Positions 51,976 to 60,515 of a stretch of 64,000 bases of DNA are shown here, one piece after another. Source of the stretch: Youhaiella tibetensis (GTDB lineage: Bacteria; Pseudomonadota; Alphaproteobacteria; Rhizobiales; Devosiaceae); the NCBI RefSeq assembly GCF_008000755.1, contig NZ_CP041690.1:4056001-4120000 (forward strand), written 5' to 3'. Every line of letters begins with the position of its first letter. Position 1 is the first letter of the stretch. Both the position numbers and the translations under genes were made by a program. The notes under the pieces were generated by a model. That model was not told where the DNA came from and did not search any database. It saw nothing but the letters and a program-made list of their open reading frames with translations.

Positions 51976-52893
51976 ATGAAAGCCAAACTGGGGATGTCCC
52001 CGATCGCCTGGTGGAATGACGACCTGGTGGAGCTGAGCGACGACGTTTCGCTCGAGGAATGCCTGCGCCAATCGCGCTCGGCCGGGTTCACCGGCATGGA
52101 GAAGGGCCGCCGCTTCCCGGACGATCCGGAGGTCATGCTGCCGATTCTGCGTGCCGCCGACGTGACGCTCTGCGGCGGCTGGTTCTCGGGCACGCTGGTC
52201 GATGAGGACCTGGCCGCCAACAAGGACCGCATCCTCCCCATGATCGAGCTCTTCAAGGCCGTCGACGCGCCCTGCATCGTCTATGGCGAAGTGGGCCGCT
52301 CGATCCAGGGGGATCGCTCCAAGCCGCTGGCGACCAAGCCGAAACTCTCGGACGACGAGATGAAGGCCTATGCCAGGAAGGTCACCGCATTCGGGGAATG
52401 GTGCGCCGATCAGGGCATGCCACTCTCCTACCACCACCACATGGCGGCCGTGGTCGAGACCGAGGCGGAGCTCGACGCCTTCATGGCGGCGTCGGGGCCC
52501 GGCATCCCGCTGCTGCTCGATGCCGGACACCTGGCCTTTGCGGGCGGAGACGTGCTGCGGGCGATCGACAACCACCATGCCCGCATCAACCACGTGCATG
52601 TGAAGGACATCCGCCGCGCCGTGGTGGACGGGCTCGATCGGACCAGGCAGAGCTTCCTGGATGCGGTGGCGCTCGGCGCCTTTACCGTGCCCGGCGATGG
52701 CTCGCTCGATTTCGGCGCCATCGTCCAGCGCTTCGCCGATTACGGCTATGAGGGCTGGTTCGTGGTCGAGGCCGAGCAGGACCCGAGGAAGAACCCGCCG
52801 CTGCGGATGGCCCAGGTCGGTCACGCCGAACTGATGCGCGTGATGAACGCGGCCGGCTATACGGTCGAGACGCAGGGCTTTCCGACCCGTTGA
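51976..52893 (+). CDS. iolE: Myo-inosose-2 dehydratase
   Basis: A 305-residue xylose-isomerase-like TIM barrel that dehydrates 2-keto-myo-inositol. Metal- and substrate-binding blocks include LSYHHHMAAVVETEAEL, LLLDAGHLAFAGGDVL, INHVHVKDIRR and GWFVVEAEQDPRKNPP. The opening KLGMSPIAWWNDDL is diagnostic for IolE. It follows iolD by 11 bases. Confidence 0.96.
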   Translation: MKAKLGMSPIAWWNDDLVELSDDVSLEECLRQSRSAGFTGMEKGRRFPDDPEVMLPILRAADVTLCGGWFSGTLVDEDLAANKDRILPMIELFKAVDAPCIVYGEVGRSIQGDRSKPLATKPKLSDDEMKAYARKVTAFGEWCADQGMPLSYHHHMAAVVETEAELDAFMAASGPGIPLLLDAGHLAFAGGDVLRAIDNHHARINHVHVKDIRRAVVDGLDRTRQSFLDAVALGAFTVPGDGSLDFGAIVQRFADYGYEGWFVVEAEQDPRKNPPLRMAQVGHAELMRVMNAAGYTVETQGFPTR

Positions 52894-52934
52894 GGGGGCG
52901 CTAGAAACGCCCTGCCAACGAAAGGATCGCAACG

Positions 52935-53189
52935 ATGAGCGAAGACAAGAAGCCCGAAAAGCCCGAAAAGCCCGGTTTCATGACCCTGGGCTGGTTCGCC
53001 CCGCTCTATCGCCGGGTGATCCTTGTTGCGGCCATCGCCTGCTGGACGCTCTGGGAATGGTTCTACAACCACGACCAGTTCTGGGGCGTCCTGTCGCTGG
53101 TAATGCTGGCCTACGGCATCTGGACCTTCTTTATCACATTCGACAAGACGCTGGAGGAGGTCCGCAAGAATGCCAAACCTAAAAGTTAA
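52935..53189 (+). CDS. Small membrane protein of unknown function inside the iol operon
   Basis: An 84-residue protein with a charged N-terminus carrying KPEKPEKP repeats, then two membrane helices (about 28-46 and 50-70) and a charged C-terminus (KTLEEVRKNAKPKS). A ribosome binding site (AAAGGA) lies upstream of the ATG. Its 3' end overlaps iolB by 20 bases, and GGAGG for iolB lies within it, so the two are coupled. I recognise no family. A helper for inositol uptake or a membrane regulator is possible but not shown. Confidence 0.75.
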   Translation: MSEDKKPEKPEKPGFMTLGWFAPLYRRVILVAAIACWTLWEWFYNHDQFWGVLSLVMLAYGIWTFFITFDKTLEEVRKNAKPKS

Positions 53190-53967
53190 GCCGCAGGGCA
53201 CGTCCGGCCGCGTGGTTTCGGTGACGCCACAAAGCGCGGGCTGGACCTATGTCGGGTTCGAGCTTTGGAAGCTCAGGCCCGGCGAAACGGCGGCCGAGAA
53301 GACCGGCGAGCGCGAGGTCTGCCTGGTGCTGGTCTCGGGCCGCGCGAAAGTCTTAGGGGGCGGCGAAGATTTTGGCGAGATCGGCGAGCGCATGTCGCCC
53401 TTCGAAGGCGCGCCCTATGCGGTCTATATGCCGGCGGGGGCCGAGTGGAGCGTCGAGGCGACGACGGAGCTGGAGCTTGCGGTGTGCTCGGCGCCGGGCA
53501 CGGGCGGCAAGCTGCCGGCCCGCCTCATCGCACCCGGGACCAATCCGCAGATCACCCGCGGCACCGGCACCAATACCCGCTACGTGACCAACATCCTGCC
53601 CGAAACCGATCCGGCGGACTCTTTGCTCGTGGTGGAAGTGATCACGCCGGGCGGGCATACGTCGAGCTATCCGCCGCACAAGCACGACACCGACAACCTG
53701 CCGCATGAGAGCCTGCTGGAAGAGACGTACTACCATCGCCTCAACCCGCCGCAGGGATTTGGCTTCCAGCGCGTCTATACCGACGACCGCAGCCTCGACG
53801 AGGCCATGGTGGTGGAGGATGGCGACGTGACGCTCGTGCCCAGGGGCTATCACCCGGTGGCGGCCACGCATGGCTACGACCTCTATTACCTCAACGTCAT
53901 GGCCGGACCGAAGCGCACGTGGAAGTTCTACAACGCACCTGAGCACGAGTGGCTGGTGAAGGCCTAG
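53170..53967 (+). CDS. iolB: 5-deoxy-glucuronate isomerase
   Basis: A 265-residue two-cupin enzyme that converts 5-deoxy-glucuronate to 2-deoxy-5-keto-gluconate, the substrate of IolC. The metal-binding block TPGGHTSSYPPHKHD, then ESLLEETYYHRLNPPQGFGFQRVYTDD, and VVEDGDVTLVPRGYHPVAATHGYDLYYLNVMAG, is diagnostic of IolB. It overlaps the small membrane protein gene by 20 bases and is last in the operon; a palindromic repeat follows. Confidence 0.96.
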   Translation: MPNLKVKPQGTSGRVVSVTPQSAGWTYVGFELWKLRPGETAAEKTGEREVCLVLVSGRAKVLGGGEDFGEIGERMSPFEGAPYAVYMPAGAEWSVEATTELELAVCSAPGTGGKLPARLIAPGTNPQITRGTGTNTRYVTNILPETDPADSLLVVEVITPGGHTSSYPPHKHDTDNLPHESLLEETYYHRLNPPQGFGFQRVYTDDRSLDEAMVVEDGDVTLVPRGYHPVAATHGYDLYYLNVMAGPKRTWKFYNAPEHEWLVKA

Positions 53968-53984
53968 GCGACGCCGGAACCTGG

Positions 53985-54114
53985 GGCTCCCCCTCACACG
54001 CCGCTGCGCGGCGACCTCTCCCCGAGGGGGCAAGGTGTCGCTGGGGCGCGATCGTGCATCATCGCCTTCGCCCCGCCGGGGAGAAGGTGGCCGAAGGCCG
54101 GATGAGGGGTTCTT
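53985..54114. repeat. Palindromic intergenic repeat, copy B
   Basis: About 130 bases with the same plan as the element at 49827: GGCTCCCCCTCACACGCCGC opening, hairpins GCCGCTGCGCGGC and CTCTCCCCGAGGGGG, then a CGCCCCGCCGGGGAGAAGG hairpin, and GGCCGGATGAGGGG closing. Compared by eye it is over 90 percent identical to copy C at 54721. It ends at the stop codon of msrC. Confidence 0.85.
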
Positions 54115-54615
54115 CTAGAAGTCGGTGGCGTCCACGAAGATCGCCGCGGCCTTCTCCAGTCCGGCTCGATCCTCTTCATCGAAACGGCCCGGACTGGGGC
54201 TGTCCAGGTCGAGGACGCCGATGACCTTACCGTCCCGCAGTAGCGGCACCACCAGTTCGGAGCGCGAGGCGGCATCGCAGGCGATGTGGCCGGGGAAGGC
54301 GTGGACGTCGGGAACGACGATCGAGCGCGCTTCGGCCACCGACGTCCCGCAGACGCCGCGGCCGACCGCGATGCGCACGCAGGCCGGCTTGCCCTGGAAG
54401 GGGCCGACAACCAGTTCGTCGCCCTCCGCGTTGAGGAAATAGACCCCGGCCCAGTTGAGATCAGGCAGCATGCCGAAGATCAGCGCCGACATGTTGGCCG
54501 CATTGGCGATCCTGTCGCGCTCGCCGGTGAAGAGGCCGGAAAGCTGCAAGGCGAGTTCGGCGTGCAGCTCGGACTTGCTGGCAAAGGAAGCGGCGGCGGG
54601 AGCGGTCTGGAACAT
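54115..54615 (-). CDS. msrC: Free methionine-(R)-sulfoxide reductase (GAF domain)
   Basis: A 166-residue GAF-domain enzyme that reduces free methionine-R-sulfoxide. The key cysteines lie in GKPACVRIAVGRGVCGTSVAE and HIACDAASRSELVVPL, the three-cysteine set of fRMsr enzymes such as E. coli YebR. The NWAGVYFL and GVLDLDSPSPGRFDEEDR blocks also match. It stands alone between two nearly identical repeat copies in the same orientation. Confidence 0.93.
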   Translation of the reverse strand: MFQTAPAAASFASKSELHAELALQLSGLFTGERDRIANAANMSALIFGMLPDLNWAGVYFLNAEGDELVVGPFQGKPACVRIAVGRGVCGTSVAEARSIVVPDVHAFPGHIACDAASRSELVVPLLRDGKVIGVLDLDSPSPGRFDEEDRAGLEKAAAIFVDATDF

Positions 54616-54939
54616 TCTTTTGGGACTTGGGGTCGGTGATGGTGGGGAAGATATAGGCCCCGAGCGAGGGGAGTGTAAGGCGGCATGTGGGCGCGGTCAG
54701 GGAGCAAGGTCGGCGACTGGGGCTCCCCCTCACCCGCCGCTGCGCGGCGACCTCTCCCCGAGGGGGCGAGGTGAAGATGGGGCGCGATCGTGCATCATCG
54801 CCTTCGCCCCGTCGGGGAGAAGGTGGCCGAAGGCCGGATGGGGGCTGGCACCCGCTACCTCTCCCCTGCTTCCCCTTGACTGTTGGCGCGCTTGGCTCGC
54901 ATATCGCCGCCGACGAAAAACCATCGGGGGATCGCGCAC
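54616..54939. other. 324-base gap between msrC and purU
   Basis: It contains the msrC promoter region (54616-54720), repeat copy C (54721-54844) and the purU leader. I see no gene in it; open frames here are short and lack ribosome binding sites. Confidence 0.7.
54721..54844. repeat. Palindromic intergenic repeat, copy C
   Basis: About 124 bases, nearly identical to copy B at 53985 and in the same orientation, with scattered substitutions in the middle (GTGTCGCTGG in B against GTGAAGATGG in C). Hairpins are GCCGCTGCGCGGC, CTCTCCCCGAGGGGG and CGCCCCGTCGGGG. With copy B it brackets msrC as a direct repeat. Confidence 0.85.
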
Positions 54940-55794
54940 ATGCCGGCCAGCAATTTCATCCTCACCCTCTCCTGCGAGGACCGGCCGGGTATCGTGGCGG
55001 CGGTGACCACCGAGCTCGCCGCCCTCAATGCCAATATCGCCGAATCCAACCAGTTCTGGGACCGTGAGACCGGGCGCTTTTTCATGCGCCTGGCCTTTAC
55101 GGCGCCGGAAGGCGTCGAGCGCGACGCGATCGAAAAGGCGCTCAAGCCTGCCATCGAGCGCTTCGGCATGCGCACCGCGCTGATCGACCAGAGCCAGAAG
55201 AAAAAGATCCTGGTCATGGTCTCAAAATTCGACCATGCGCTCCTGCACCTGCTCTACCAGATCCGGGTCGGCTGGCTCGATGCCGAGGTGGTGGCGATCG
55301 TTTCCAACCACGAGGATTCGCGCAAGACCGCCGAATACGAAGGCATCCCCTACCACGTGCTGCCGGTCAGCAAGGACAACAAGGCCGAGCAGGAAGAGCA
55401 GGTTCTAAAACTCTTCAAGGAGACGGGGGCGGACCTGGTGGTGCTGGCGCGCTACATGCAGATCCTCTCCGACAAGCTCTCGACGCGGCTTTACGGGCAG
55501 GTGATCAACATCCACCACTCGTTCCTGCCCAGCTTCAAGGGCGCAAAGCCCTATCACCAGGCCCACGAGCGCGGGGTCAAGATCATCGGGGCGACGGCGC
55601 ACTACGTGACGCCGGACCTCGACGAGGGCCCGATCATCGAGCAGGAAATCGAGCGCGTGAACCACGCCATGAGCCCGGACGACCTGATCGCTACGGGGCG
55701 CGACGTGGAAAGCCGCGTCCTGGCGCGGGCGGTGAAGCTGCACCTCGAAAGCCGGGTGATGCTCAACGGGCGCAAGACAGTGGTGTTCGGGTAG
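54940..55794 (+). CDS. purU: Formyltetrahydrofolate deformylase
   Basis: A 284-residue enzyme that hydrolyses 10-formyltetrahydrofolate to formate and tetrahydrofolate, balancing one-carbon pools. An N-terminal ACT domain (about 1-80: FILTLSCEDRPGIVAAVTTEL) is followed by the formyltransferase fold with INIHHSFLPSFKGAKPYHQAHERGVK and the catalytic aspartate region TAHYVTPDLDEGPIIEQ. I chose the ATG at 54940; an in-frame start at 54883 has no ribosome binding site. Confidence 0.95.
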   Translation: MPASNFILTLSCEDRPGIVAAVTTELAALNANIAESNQFWDRETGRFFMRLAFTAPEGVERDAIEKALKPAIERFGMRTALIDQSQKKKILVMVSKFDHALLHLLYQIRVGWLDAEVVAIVSNHEDSRKTAEYEGIPYHVLPVSKDNKAEQEEQVLKLFKETGADLVVLARYMQILSDKLSTRLYGQVINIHHSFLPSFKGAKPYHQAHERGVKIIGATAHYVTPDLDEGPIIEQEIERVNHAMSPDDLIATGRDVESRVLARAVKLHLESRVMLNGRKTVVFG

Positions 55795-55980
55795 GCGCCA
55801 GGCTGGGGCGCCTCAAGCCCTTGCTCCCTCCCCACCGGGGAGGGATTGAGGGTGGGGATCCGGAAGATAGATCGGGACCCTGGCCTTCCCCTCATCGGGC
55901 GCTTGAGCGCCGCCTTCTCTCAGAGTGGGCGAAGAAAGCGCGGGCGCGGCCCGCGCCCTAATTCCAAAAGACCAAGAGAA
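55795..55980. repeat. Palindromic repeat fragments after purU
   Basis: It holds CTCCCTCCCCACCGGGGAGGG (about 55823-55843), the second repeat type seen also near 46.6 and 49.98 kb, then a CCCCTCATCGGGCGCTTGAG stretch with GGGCGCTTGAGCGCC hairpin, a degenerate form of the first type. It may act as a terminator or stabiliser for the flanking convergent transcripts. Confidence 0.65.
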
Positions 55981-56247
55981 TCAGGCGACGCCTGTGTGGC
56001 GGTAGCCGGCGGGCATGCGGCGGACGGCGCGGTTGATGCCGGTGGCGTAGGCGCCCACCGCTTCCCCGACTGGCGCGCGGCGCTTGTCGCGCTGCTGGGG
56101 CAGGCGCTGACGCTCGGCGATCATCTGGCTGAGGAAGCTGACATCGGAGCTGGTGCGCGCCAAGGAGGGGCGCTCCGCGCGGGCCTGGGTGGCCACGGGC
56201 AGGTAGCGGGTGAAATCCTGGCTCTTGTCTGTCTCATTATCGGACAT
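55981..56247 (-). CDS. Small conserved protein of unknown function
   Basis: An 88-residue soluble protein without membrane segments. The core SDVSFLSQMIAERQRLPQQRDKRRAP followed by EAVGAYATG resembles small uncharacterised proteins I associate with many Hyphomicrobiales, which share an AERxxLPxQR-type helix and a short C-terminal basic tail. No catalytic motif is seen. A weak ribosome binding site lies upstream of the ATG. It stands alone. Confidence 0.68.
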   Translation of the reverse strand: MSDNETDKSQDFTRYLPVATQARAERPSLARTSSDVSFLSQMIAERQRLPQQRDKRRAPVGEAVGAYATGINRAVRRMPAGYRHTGVA

Positions 56248-56405
56248 TTTCGGCCGTCCCTGTATCGGTTTGGGCCACCTGTCTCTTCCCGGAACACCCG
56301 GAACAGGGGCCTACCCGCTACGTTGCAGCCAACGTGCCAAACGTAAAGGTCTTGTTAACGCTTTGCCCCAGCTTTGGAATAGCTTTGCGTATGGTTGCCG
56401 AATAG

Positions 56406-56954
56406 TTAGCGGGTCATGCTCAAACGCATGACGTGGCGGCGCGTTCCGGCCATGCCGGCCGGCGAGAAGCCCGCCGCCTCGAAGGCGGGGACGAAGCCCA
56501 TGAACCGGTAGCTGGGCGCATCGGGGGCGACGGGATAGGCCTCGACGACATCGGCGCCCTCGGCGCGGGCATGGGCGACAGCGGCGGCGATGAGTTGATG
56601 GGCAAGGCCACGCCCGCGCCACTTGCGCAGCACGAACATGCAGGCCAGCGACCAGACGTTTTCGCCCGGCGCCGGTTCGGGGCCCTTGAGGCGCCGATAG
56701 GTCGGCTTGGGCGCGATCGAAACCCAGGCCACGGGCTTTTCCCCGTCATAGCCCAGGAGGCCCACCGGCACCCCGCGCGCGATCCGGCCCAGCATCTGGC
56801 CGCGCCGCACCTCGCCGGGCGTACCGCGCCCTTCCTCGGCGGTGGCGCGCCAAACCATGCACCAGCAGAATTTCGGCCCGCCGGGCCCGGCGAACAGCGC
56901 CTCGAAATCGGCGAGGTTGGCGGCGGTGACGGGTTTGAAGGCGAGCTGGCTCAC
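56406..56954 (-). CDS. GNAT-family N-acetyltransferase
   Basis: A 182-residue acetyltransferase starting at GTG (GGAGAG upstream). The acetyl-CoA loop is RKWRGRGLAHQLIAAAV, preceded by the strand VWSLACMFVL and followed by GADVVEAYPV and the SYRFMGFVPAFEAAGF segment. The N-terminal PKFCWCMVWR with two close cysteines is typical of a group of uncharacterised GNAT proteins. Substrate unknown. Confidence 0.85.
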   Translation of the reverse strand: MSQLAFKPVTAANLADFEALFAGPGGPKFCWCMVWRATAEEGRGTPGEVRRGQMLGRIARGVPVGLLGYDGEKPVAWVSIAPKPTYRRLKGPEPAPGENVWSLACMFVLRKWRGRGLAHQLIAAAVAHARAEGADVVEAYPVAPDAPSYRFMGFVPAFEAAGFSPAGMAGTRRHVMRLSMTR

Positions 56955-57027
56955 GGGCAGTTTCTCTCCGGGACGGAGACGAAACTAGCCCCGGGGAGGC
57001 GAAGGGACGACCCGGATTTGCCGAAGA

Positions 57028-57876
57028 CTATTCCCCGGCCAGCCACTCGGTGCGATGGCCGCCCCTGCCCTCGTCGGCCAGCAGCGCCGCCAGCGGCGGC
57101 AGTAGCACGGCCAGTTCGCCCTCGAGCACATAGGGCGGGTTGATGAGGATCATGCCGGTGCCATGGAGGCGCGGCGGGGTCGAGGCGGGGCGGATGGTGA
57201 GCTCGGTCCGCAGCATCCTGCGGATCCCGGTGGCCTTGAGGGCGCCCACGAACCGCTCGACCTCGCGCGGGTCCTTGACCGGATACCAGAGCGCGTAGGT
57301 GCCGGTGGGAAAGCGCTTGTGGGCCTTCTCGAGAGCCCTGACCATACGACCGAACTCGTCGTTCTCCTCGAAGGGCGGATCGATGAGCACCAACCCGCGC
57401 TTCTCCTTGGGCGGCAGGTGCGTGCCCAGCGCCGCCCAGGCGTCGAGTTCGGTAACGCGCACCTGGATGTCGCCGGCGAAATTCTCCTTGAGCGCCATGA
57501 CATCGCGCGGATGCAGCTCGAGCGCGAAGAGCCGGTCCTGTTCGCGCAGCAGGTGCCGGGTGACGAAGGGCGACCCCGGATAGTAACGCAGCCCACCCTT
57601 GGGGTTGACCGCCGCGACCGCCTCCAGATAGGGCGCGGCCAGCCGGGCCGCCTCGCCGGTGAGGGGCCTGTCGAACAGCCGCCTGATGCCCTCTTCCCAC
57701 TCCCCGGTCTTGGAGGCCTTTTCCCCGCGCAGGTCATAGAGGCCGACCCCGGCATGGGTATCGAGCACGCGGAAGGCGGCGGGCTTGAGTTTGAAATACT
57801 CGATGATGCGGGTGAGGATGAGGTGCTTGACCACATCGGCGAAATTCCCCGCATGGAAGGCGTGGCGGTAGTTCAT
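57028..57876 (-). CDS. rlmJ: 23S rRNA (adenine-2030-N6)-methyltransferase RlmJ
   Basis: A 282-residue methyltransferase acting on A2030 of 23S rRNA. The start MNYRHAFHAGNFADVVKH is a family hallmark. The SAM-binding segment is LDTHAGVGLYDL, and the N6-adenine catalytic motif is LIDPPFEEN (DPPF). The ATG at 57876 overlaps the stop of the LysE gene upstream (TGATG), an odd pairing of an rRNA enzyme with an exporter. Confidence in identity is high. Confidence 0.95.
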   Translation of the reverse strand: MNYRHAFHAGNFADVVKHLILTRIIEYFKLKPAAFRVLDTHAGVGLYDLRGEKASKTGEWEEGIRRLFDRPLTGEAARLAAPYLEAVAAVNPKGGLRYYPGSPFVTRHLLREQDRLFALELHPRDVMALKENFAGDIQVRVTELDAWAALGTHLPPKEKRGLVLIDPPFEENDEFGRMVRALEKAHKRFPTGTYALWYPVKDPREVERFVGALKATGIRRMLRTELTIRPASTPPRLHGTGMILINPPYVLEGELAVLLPPLAALLADEGRGGHRTEWLAGE

Positions 57877-58517
57877 CAGTGGCGCGCCTGGGCGGAGAGA
57901 ATGGTGGCGGCGAAGGCCGCGAAGATGCCGGCAAAGCTCCAGTTGAGCGTGCGCTCGACCCATTTGGTGCGCCTGAACGCGGCCGCGAGCCAGTCGGCCG
58001 CCATCACCGTGGCCAGCCCCAGGGGAATGGAAAGCAGCACGAACTCGCCGCCCAGGAAGAAGAGCTTGCCGGTGGCCGCCGGATCGTGGGCATCCACGAA
58101 CTGGGGCAGGAAGGTCACGAAGAACAGCACCACCTTGGGGTTGAGCAGGTTGATGCCCACCCCGGTAAGCTGCCAGACGGTGGGCGGACGCTTGGCCGCC
58201 TCTGCGATACGCAGCCCCCCGCCATGGACGATGGCCTGGTAGGCGAGCCAGAGCAGATAGAGAGCGCCGACGATCTTGAGCGCCAGGAAGAGCGGCGGGG
58301 CGGCGATGATGAGCACCGAAATACCCAGCGCCACAAGCGTGGTGTGGACCAGCACGCCCGCCATCGCCCCGAGCATGGCCGCCACCCCGTGCCCGCGCCC
58401 GTAGTTGAGGGCGCGGCTGAGCTGGAGCGCCATGTCCGGGCCGGGCGTTATGGCAAGGATGACCGAGGCCAGCGCGAAGGCGAGGACCACGGAAAGGTCG
58501 GGGAAGAAAAACGGCAT
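57876..58517 (-). CDS. LysE/RhtB-family amino-acid exporter
   Basis: A 213-residue inner-membrane exporter with about six helices. The family motif ILAITPGPDMALQLSRALNYGRGHGVAAMLGA is near the N-terminus, followed by LGALYLLWLAYQAI-type and LNPKVVLFFVTFLPQFV blocks. Substrates of the family are basic, branched or hydroxylated amino acids. The Lrp-type regulator 25 bases upstream on the same strand probably controls it. Confidence 0.92.
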   Translation of the reverse strand: MPFFFPDLSVVLAFALASVILAITPGPDMALQLSRALNYGRGHGVAAMLGAMAGVLVHTTLVALGISVLIIAAPPLFLALKIVGALYLLWLAYQAIVHGGGLRIAEAAKRPPTVWQLTGVGINLLNPKVVLFFVTFLPQFVDAHDPAATGKLFFLGGEFVLLSIPLGLATVMAADWLAAAFRRTKWVERTLNWSFAGIFAAFAATILSAQARH

Positions 58518-58542
58518 ATCCTGGCTCCGCCGGACCCTTACC

Positions 58543-59010
58543 TTACGGCAGGGGCAGCTCGTAGCTGCGCTTGATGGTTTCCATGGGCACGTCGGTCTTG
58601 ACGCTCTGCACGCTCGGAATGCGGGTCAGATGGTCGGCCTGGAAGCGCCAGTAGGCATGGAGGTCTGCCGTCACCACTCGCATGATTGCGTCGCATTCGC
58701 CAGTGGTGAGGTAGCATTCGACCACTTCGGGAAAGTTGCGCACCGTCTCGGCGAACTGCTCGGTGATGGTCGAATCCTGGGTCTTGAACCAGACGCGCAC
58801 GAAGACGGTGAGCCCGATGCCGACCTTAGGGCCGTTCAGCACGGCGACATAGCGGTCGATCACCCCCGATTCCTCGAGCAGGCGCACCCGGCGCAGGCAC
58901 GGGGACGGCGACAGGCCCACCTCGTTGGCCAGCTCGACATTGGACATGCGCCCGTTCCGCTGCAATGCTTTGAGGATGCGCCGATCGACGGCGTCGAGCA
59001 TTTCTGGCAC
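58543..59010 (-). CDS. Lrp/AsnC-family regulator
   Basis: A 155-residue regulator starting at GTG (GGGAG upstream). The N-terminal helix-turn-helix is [41 protein letters not shown]. The C-terminal RAM domain (about 70-150) binds amino acids: [27 protein letters not shown]. It is divergent from argG (130 bases) and precedes the LysE exporter, so it may link amino-acid levels to export and perhaps to arginine synthesis. Confidence 0.93.
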   Translation of the reverse strand: MPEMLDAVDRRILKALQRNGRMSNVELANEVGLSPSPCLRRVRLLEESGVIDRYVAVLNGPKVGIGLTVFVRVWFKTQDSTITEQFAETVRNFPEVVECYLTTGECDAIMRVVTADLHAYWRFQADHLTRIPSVQSVKTDVPMETIKRSYELPLP

Positions 59011-59140
59011 TGTCTGCTCCCGTGCGCATATGTGTTGGCATTTTATGCCGCAACGTGGTGCAAGCGTGAACTTTTCGCAAGAACATTGCTCGCGCGCTGG
59101 TCTATCGTGTCAAAATCAGAACCGGGAACAGACCATAGTC

Positions 59141-60364
<1,224 letters not shown>

Positions 60365-60383
60365 AGCCTGTCACAATCGGCTA

Positions 60384-60413
60384 AAGGCCCGCCCCCTGAG
60401 GCGGGCCTTTTTT
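60384..60413 (+). terminator. Terminator after argG
   Basis: AAGGCCCGCC (60384-60393) with GGCGGGCCTT (60400-60409): a perfect 10-bp stem and 6-base loop, followed by TTTT continuing to 60413. It is 20 bases after the argG stop. Confidence 0.93.
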
Positions 60414-60515
60414 CCCGACCGATTTAACCGCCCGCATCCGGTTAAGTACCCATTAATCCGAAGAGGATTAGCGTGCTCGGATATTTGGAGAAATTCTTAC
60501 ATCAAGGGTGGACGC

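Noticed and set aside
46200-54844. Repeats considered as a CRISPR array
   Set aside because: Copies are about 125 bases, widely spaced by genes, with internal palindromes and no regular spacers. No cas gene is in the window.
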